Made by a program: the position numbers and the translations under genes. DNA of 35,587 nt from Clostridia bacterium (lineage in GTDB: Bacteria > Bacillota > Clostridia > Oscillospirales > CAG-272), in assembly GCA_017452525.1 (NCBI GenBank), contig JAFTMG010000128.1:1-35587 (forward strand). The letters are read 5' to 3'. Under the pieces are notes generated by a model. The model saw only the letters and a program-made list of their open reading frames with translations. It searched no databases and was not told the origin of the DNA. This document shows positions 32,652 through 35,587 of the stretch, one piece after another. Position 1 is the stretch's first letter; the number at the start of each line of letters is the position of its first letter.

Positions 32652-32685
32652 CAAAAGGAGCAAGTCAACAGACTTGCTCCTTTTG
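32652..32685. terminator. bidirectional terminator, 15-bp perfect inverted repeat
   Basis: CAAAAGGAGCAAGTC / GACTTGCTCCTTTTG with an AACA loop, between the convergent ends of the AraC gene (32644) and the LamG-like gene (32702). Both directions give a T-rich end. Confidence 0.9.
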
Positions 32686-32701
32686 TTATGTTCAGATTTG
32701 C

Positions 32702-33829
32702 TTATCTCTTTTTCTTCTTCCGCACAATAACGCCGATCAAAACAACCGCCGCTACGGCAACAAACGTAAGGACAAGACCAACAATCAAGGCGTTGGAATT
32801 CTCGGCAGGCTCCTTCGGGATCTCGGGGTCCTTCGGGGTCTCGGGATCCTTCGGGGTCTCGGGATCCTTCGTTGTCACGGAAGCCGTCGTCGTCTCAGGG
32901 GCCGTTGTGGTCTCAGGGGCCGTTGTGGTCTCAGGGGCCGTTGTGGTCACGGGGACCGTCGTCGTCTCGGGAGCCGTTGTGGTCTCGGGGGCCTCCGTTG
33001 TCTCGGCGGGCTTCGTGGGATCGGCGGGATCTGTATCGTCGCCGAAGGTGGGCGTACCGTCAATACCGTTCTGTGCACCCATGTGGTTGCCGTTGCCGCT
33101 GAGGTCCTCGGCGGTGGTCATACCCTCGGAGAGCTGGAGCCATACCAGCATATCGTCATCCTTTTTGATCTCTTTGGCGTCCGCTTCGATCTCTTCTGCC
33201 GTACGGACATCGGAGTAGAGCGCGATCTCGGAAACACAATACCCGAAATACGTTTTATTACTGCCCTGCATATCGCCGCCTACATAAAAGGGTCTCGCGG
33301 CGGGCACGGTGAGGTAGCCGTACGAGGATAGCTTCATCTCTTCGTCAAGCGGCTTTGACGCGCTGCCAACACTGCCTTCGTAGCAGGTGGTCGCGGTCTC
33401 TCCCTCAATCGTCAAATAAGCGAGTGCCTTGTTATTGGCCACATCCGTCACCACAGCGATATGGAAAGACTTGCCGACAAGCTCTGTGGGCGCAATGGCA
33501 AAATAGATATATTTGTCCTTCATCAACTCGGTGTCAACAACGGCGAGACGGATAAAGCCTTTCATGAGCTGAAGACGGACCATATCCGTCTTGGTATCCA
33601 GACCACCGTCAATGTTGTTGCCAATGAGCGTGCAGGTGGCTACCTTGGCATCCTCGGGAATGTGCACACGCGCCTCAATGGTCATGGGGGCCTTGTCAAG
33701 ATTCTTGGCCAGGGGATGCAACGTTTCCTGATTGAACATCATACCGTGATCGGTTGCTGCAAAAACCGCTTGGGGAGTGAGCATAGTGATCATGAGCATG
33801 GCCAGAATGAATGCAAAAAACTTCTTCAT
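32702..33829 (-). CDS. secreted LamG-like protein with Thr-rich stalk and C-terminal membrane anchor
   Basis: A 375-aa surface protein. The signal peptide ends around AVFA-AT (residues 25-27). A concanavalin/LamG-like domain (about 30-225) begins MTIEARVHIPED and ends GYCVSEIALYSDVRTAEEI, the usual last strand of this fold. An acidic and Thr/Pro-rich stalk (about 255-340) consists of ETTTAP and PKDPET repeats. The C-terminus is one membrane segment (LIVGLVLTFVAVAAVVLIGV) and a basic KKKKR tail. No LPxTG-like motif precedes the helix, so it is membrane-anchored rather than sortase-linked. It probably binds glycan or protein at the surface. The start has AAAGGAAACG upstream; no clear promoter is seen in 33830-34011. 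It stands alone between terminators. Confidence 0.8.
   Translation of the reverse strand: MKKFFAFILAMLMITMLTPQAVFAATDHGMMFNQETLHPLAKNLDKAPMTIEARVHIPEDAKVATCTLIGNNIDGGLDTKTDMVRLQLMKGFIRLAVVDTELMKDKYIYFAIAPTELVGKSFHIAVVTDVANNKALAYLTIEGETATTCYEGSVGSASKPLDEEMKLSSYGYLTVPAARPFYVGGDMQGSNKTYFGYCVSEIALYSDVRTAEEIEADAKEIKKDDDMLVWLQLSEGMTTAEDLSGNGNHMGAQNGIDGTPTFGDDTDPADPTKPAETTEAPETTTAPETTTVPVTTTAPETTTAPETTTAPETTTASVTTKDPETPKDPETPKDPEIPKEPAENSNALIVGLVLTFVAVAAVVLIGVIVRKKKKR
32825..33003. repeat. 18-bp in-frame tandem repeats coding the Thr-rich stalk
   Basis: Degenerate 18-bp units run through the stalk of the LamG-like gene. Three copies of CTCAGGGGCCGTTGTGGT follow one another near 32896-32950 (ETTTAP), with diverged copies to about 33003. 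A second set, CTTCGGGGTCTCGGGATC-type units (32830-32870), codes PKDPET. Near-identity of adjacent copies points to recent expansion, so the length may vary between strains. Confidence 0.85.
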
Positions 33830-34011
33830 CTGATTATCGTTTCCTTTCGTATTTTGTTTTGGGCATGAATTTGATCGGATTTTTCTGCCATTACAGACAT
33901 TTTAACACATTCGACTGTTCGGTTCTACAATTATTGTCTGATGTTTTGAAACAATATTTGGGTTTTGAGGCGAATAGACAATTCATAGCAGAACCATTGC
34001 CATCCGCATAT

Positions 34012-34857
34012 TCACCCAAATAAATACGGCTTTCTGCCTTTTGTTCCGGGGGTGCAAATAAATGTATATCCGGCATTGGGATCAACGCCCGGCTCTGTGC
34101 CGTAGCTTGCGCTTACGACGACCAGCTTGTCCATGTGCTCTCCGGCATAGCAACAGCTTGCGGGGATTTTTGCGGGAACCTCGATATACCGTTTGATTTC
34201 CATACTCGCGGTATCCACCACGGCAATATGCCCCCGTCCCCAACAGGCCACATACAGAAAATCATTTTGGTCAATCGTAAAGCCATCCACACCCGGAACG
34301 CGCAATTCCCTGCCGGTAAAGGAGAGCTCTCCTGTTTCTTTGTTGAAATGATATTCCTTGATCATTTTTGTCGCACTATCGGTGTGGTAAAAGTACCTCT
34401 CGTCCATGGACCAGTCAAAGCCATTGGAAAGAATCAACCCGTCAAGCAGAACCCGCACCTCCCCGGCTTTGTCAATGCTGTACAGCTTTCCGTCCACTGC
34501 GTCACTGATGCCCTGTCTTTTCTCGCTCTGGGTGCCCACATAAAATCTTCCGTCAGGGCCTACCTTTGCGTCATTCCCATATTTGATCTGATATTTCCGG
34601 GTGTCATAAAGCGGTGTACGAGTGTTATCAGGATGGAGAATATACGCACCGTCACGGCAAGATACCAACATTTCTCCTGTTCGGGAAAAGGCAATTGCCG
34701 CCACGCCAAAGGGAAGCTTTCTCATTACTACATGACCCAAAAGATCCATTTCCATGATCTCGTCCGCAAAGCTGTTGACCTGATACAGCTTTTTCTCAAG
34801 CTCGTTCCAAACAGGGCCCTCACCAATCACACAATGTTTATCGCACAGTACTTTCAT
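34012..34857 (-). CDS. SMP-30/gluconolactonase family protein
   Basis: A 281-aa cytoplasmic six-bladed beta-propeller, probably a calcium- or zinc-dependent sugar lactonase. Family metal and substrate residues are visible: Glu13 in VIGEGPVW, Asn in KYGNDAKVGPDGRFYVG (about 94-110), SNGFDWS (about 143-149) and GVDGFTIDQ (about 195). The start is set at 34857, with GGAGG 6 nt upstream; a longer reading to 34980 has no such site. Sugar lactonases often follow sugar dehydrogenases, and one of the Gfo/Idh/MocA type lies elsewhere in the window. Upstream on the same strand is a 25-codon ORF that may share its promoter. Confidence 0.9.
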   Translation of the reverse strand: MKVLCDKHCVIGEGPVWNELEKKLYQVNSFADEIMEMDLLGHVVMRKLPFGVAAIAFSRTGEMLVSCRDGAYILHPDNTRTPLYDTRKYQIKYGNDAKVGPDGRFYVGTQSEKRQGISDAVDGKLYSIDKAGEVRVLLDGLILSNGFDWSMDERYFYHTDSATKMIKEYHFNKETGELSFTGRELRVPGVDGFTIDQNDFLYVACWGRGHIAVVDTASMEIKRYIEVPAKIPASCCYAGEHMDKLVVVSASYGTEPGVDPNAGYTFICTPGTKGRKPYLFG

Positions 34858-35000
34858 TTTTTCCTCCGGTTGTTTTATGGAATGATCCTCGCTGCCATTT
34901 GTCGGCAACCTTTTTAAGACAATGCCACATAGTTCACGGCCATTGCCCTGACAGTGCCATGGCACGTGCCTCTGAGCCATTGGAATTGCACGGTATTTTC

Positions 35001-35078
35001 TTAAGGCTCGTGTTTTGCAAAAAAGTCGATGACCGATCCCACGATCGCGGTGACTTTCTTATTGCTCTCTTTGCTCAT
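35001..35078 (-). CDS. small 25-residue protein upstream of the SMP-30 gene
   Basis: A 26-codon ORF with a strong ribosome site (GGGAGG, 5-6 nt before ATG) directly behind a near-consensus promoter. The product starts MSKESNKKVT and ends VIDFFAKHEP, so a basic N-terminus precedes a short amphipathic helix. No family is recognised. The stop is 143 nt before the SMP-30 start, and the gap holds imperfect inverted repeats around CACGTGCCATGGC. It could be a regulatory leader peptide or a small protein. Translation signals are good, function unknown. Confidence 0.55.
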   Translation of the reverse strand: MSKESNKKVTAIVGSVIDFFAKHEP

Positions 35079-35112
35079 GAAAACCCTCCCGCTCAAATCG
35101 CAATATAGTTTA

Positions 35113-35142
35113 ATTATATCAAGCATAATCAAAAAGCGTCAA
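35113..35142 (-). promoter_or_regulatory. promoter of the small ORF and SMP-30 gene
   Basis: Minus strand TTGACG (35142-35137), 18 bp, TATAAT (35118-35113), about 35 nt before the ATG at 35078. Confidence 0.82.
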
Positions 35143-35347
35143 CAACTATTATCTTGTTTTTTAGAAGTATTGTACTATAGAAAGCAGAAGCGTTGTCAAG
35201 CAGAACAAAGCGCGGAAAGACAAGTCGGGTGTGCCTATGTAGTCGAGGGAGATGCTGATGTTTGTCTCGCAAAAACTGAAGCTGCATCGTTCCCGTGCAT
35301 CCGAGCTTCGGGAGCTTTCGCATCATTTCTTCTTGGTAAATGCTCAT
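35129..35347 (-). CDS. possible 72-aa protein, unrecognised
   Basis: An ORF with a good ribosome site (CAGGAGG, 7-8 nt before the ATG at 35347). The first 33 residues (MSIYQEEMMRKLPKLGCTGT onward) look like a folded protein start. The later part is rich in His, Arg and hydrophobic residues and looks less protein-like, so the gene may be frameshifted or truncated. It ends inside the promoter for the next ORF. No family is recognised. Confidence 0.35.
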   Translation of the reverse strand: MSIYQEEMMRKLPKLGCTGTMQLQFLRDKHQHLPRLHRHTRLVFPRFVLLDNASAFYSTILLKNKIIVVDAF

Positions 35348-35386
35348 GTGTTTTTCCTCCTGATTTTTTATTTTTGGCAAAAGAAA

Positions 35387-35419
35387 AAGGCACACGGATT
35401 TTTCTTTTCCATGTGCCTT
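35387..35419 (-). terminator. terminator upstream of the 72-aa ORF
   Basis: Minus strand AAGGCACATGG / CCGTGTGCCTT hairpin (one G-U pair) followed by TTTCTTTT. It sits 40 nt before the ORF start, so it either ends a transcript from outside the window or acts as an attenuator in the leader of the ORF. Confidence 0.75.
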
Positions 35420-35587
35420 GGGTGGCTGATATTCTGCCCCGACAGAGTTCAAATCCCTGAACTGTGGGGAAATAGCGATTTTATATCTCCATTTTTGTAT
35501 CTCGATATTTCGCTCCAAAGTCAAGACCACCGGCCGTGCCGGTGGCTTGCACAAGCCCCCTTAGGGCATGTCACAGGCTGAGCCTAT
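35420..35587. repeat. palindromic non-coding DNA at the window end
   Basis: No gene is seen. CCACCGGC-CGT-GCCGGTGG (35527-35545) and GGCTTG-CA-CAAGCC (35544-35557) are adjacent palindromes. Upstream, 35445-35470 (GAGTTCAAATCCCTGAAC) recalls a tRNA T-arm but no tRNA folds around it. The block resembles the palindromic ends of some mobile elements or an intergenic repeat family; this is a guess. Confidence 0.35.

Noticed and set aside
32825..33003. CRISPR-like array
   Set aside because: The 18-bp repeats are contiguous, have no spacers and are in frame in the stalk of a surface protein.
34012..34980. Start of the SMP-30 gene at 34980
   Set aside because: The extra 41 residues do not resemble the family and have no ribosome site; the ATG at 34857 has GGAGG at the right distance.
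35440..35475. tRNA T-arm-like GAGTTCAAATCCCTGAAC
   Set aside because: No cloverleaf can be built around it and the arm has a mismatch; kept only as part of the repeat block.

Overview
The window reads as a chromosomal segment of a strictly anaerobic, moderately GC-rich Firmicute of class Clostridia, probably a gut or rumen Oscillospirales-like lineage. Four things suggest this: a tRNA-Phe T-box leader in front of pheST, lipoproteins with Thr-rich ETTTAP-type linkers, two oxygen-sensitive glycyl radical enzyme (GRE) modules, and Gram-positive promoters (TTGACA / 17 bp / TATAAT types) with GGAGG ribosome binding sites. The lineage is an inference; no rRNA or species marker is present.

Layout. 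1-4050: the pheS-pheT operon on the minus strand, behind a T-box leader with its own promoter, a specifier TTC and a terminator. 4097-7975: a minus-strand HExxH membrane protein, a plus-strand NhaC-type antiporter and a plus-strand BadF/BadG-type sugar kinase. 7985-12143: a minus-strand operon with branching enzyme GlgB, a GH51-type arabinofuranosidase and a translationally coupled membrane protein. 12177-15693: a minus-strand run of ThuA, Gfo/Idh/MocA oxidoreductase, NagD-like HAD phosphatase and SGNH hydrolase, starting at a promoter overlapped by a 10-bp-arm palindrome. 15716-18785: GRE module 1 (GRE plus radical-SAM activase, 14-nt overlap). 19037-21788: a PHP-domain lipoprotein with a lamin-tail domain. 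21813-23226: a GH39-type glycosidase. 23252-24134: a decayed stretch with an AraC C-terminal remnant, tRNA-3'-end-like fragments and terminator hairpins. 24135-31880: a lipoprotein with a metallo-beta-lactamase domain, an AraC regulator, an orphan ABC solute-binding lipoprotein and GRE module 2 (activase and GRE, 4-nt overlap). 31819-32685: a divergent AraC regulator. 32702-33829: a secreted LamG-like protein on an ETTTAP stalk. 34012-35142: an SMP-30/gluconolactonase-type protein with a 25-residue upstream ORF. 35129-35587: a short ORF behind a leader terminator, then palindromic repeat DNA.

The accessory part is centred on carbohydrate capture and anaerobic radical chemistry: extracellular binding and hydrolysis (lipoproteins, solute-binding protein, LamG protein), intracellular glycosidases (GH51, GH39), sugar oxidation, lactone and phosphate handling (Gfo/Idh, ThuA, SMP-30, HAD, BadF kinase), glycogen branching, and two GREs whose substrates cannot be read from sequence. 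Both GREs carry a Gly-Cys-aromatic-Glu active-site motif and an RVxGWN radical loop, and both are shorter than the best-known GREs. GRE module 2, with its divergent AraC regulator and co-directional solute-binding protein, is the strongest candidate for an uncharacterised pathway.
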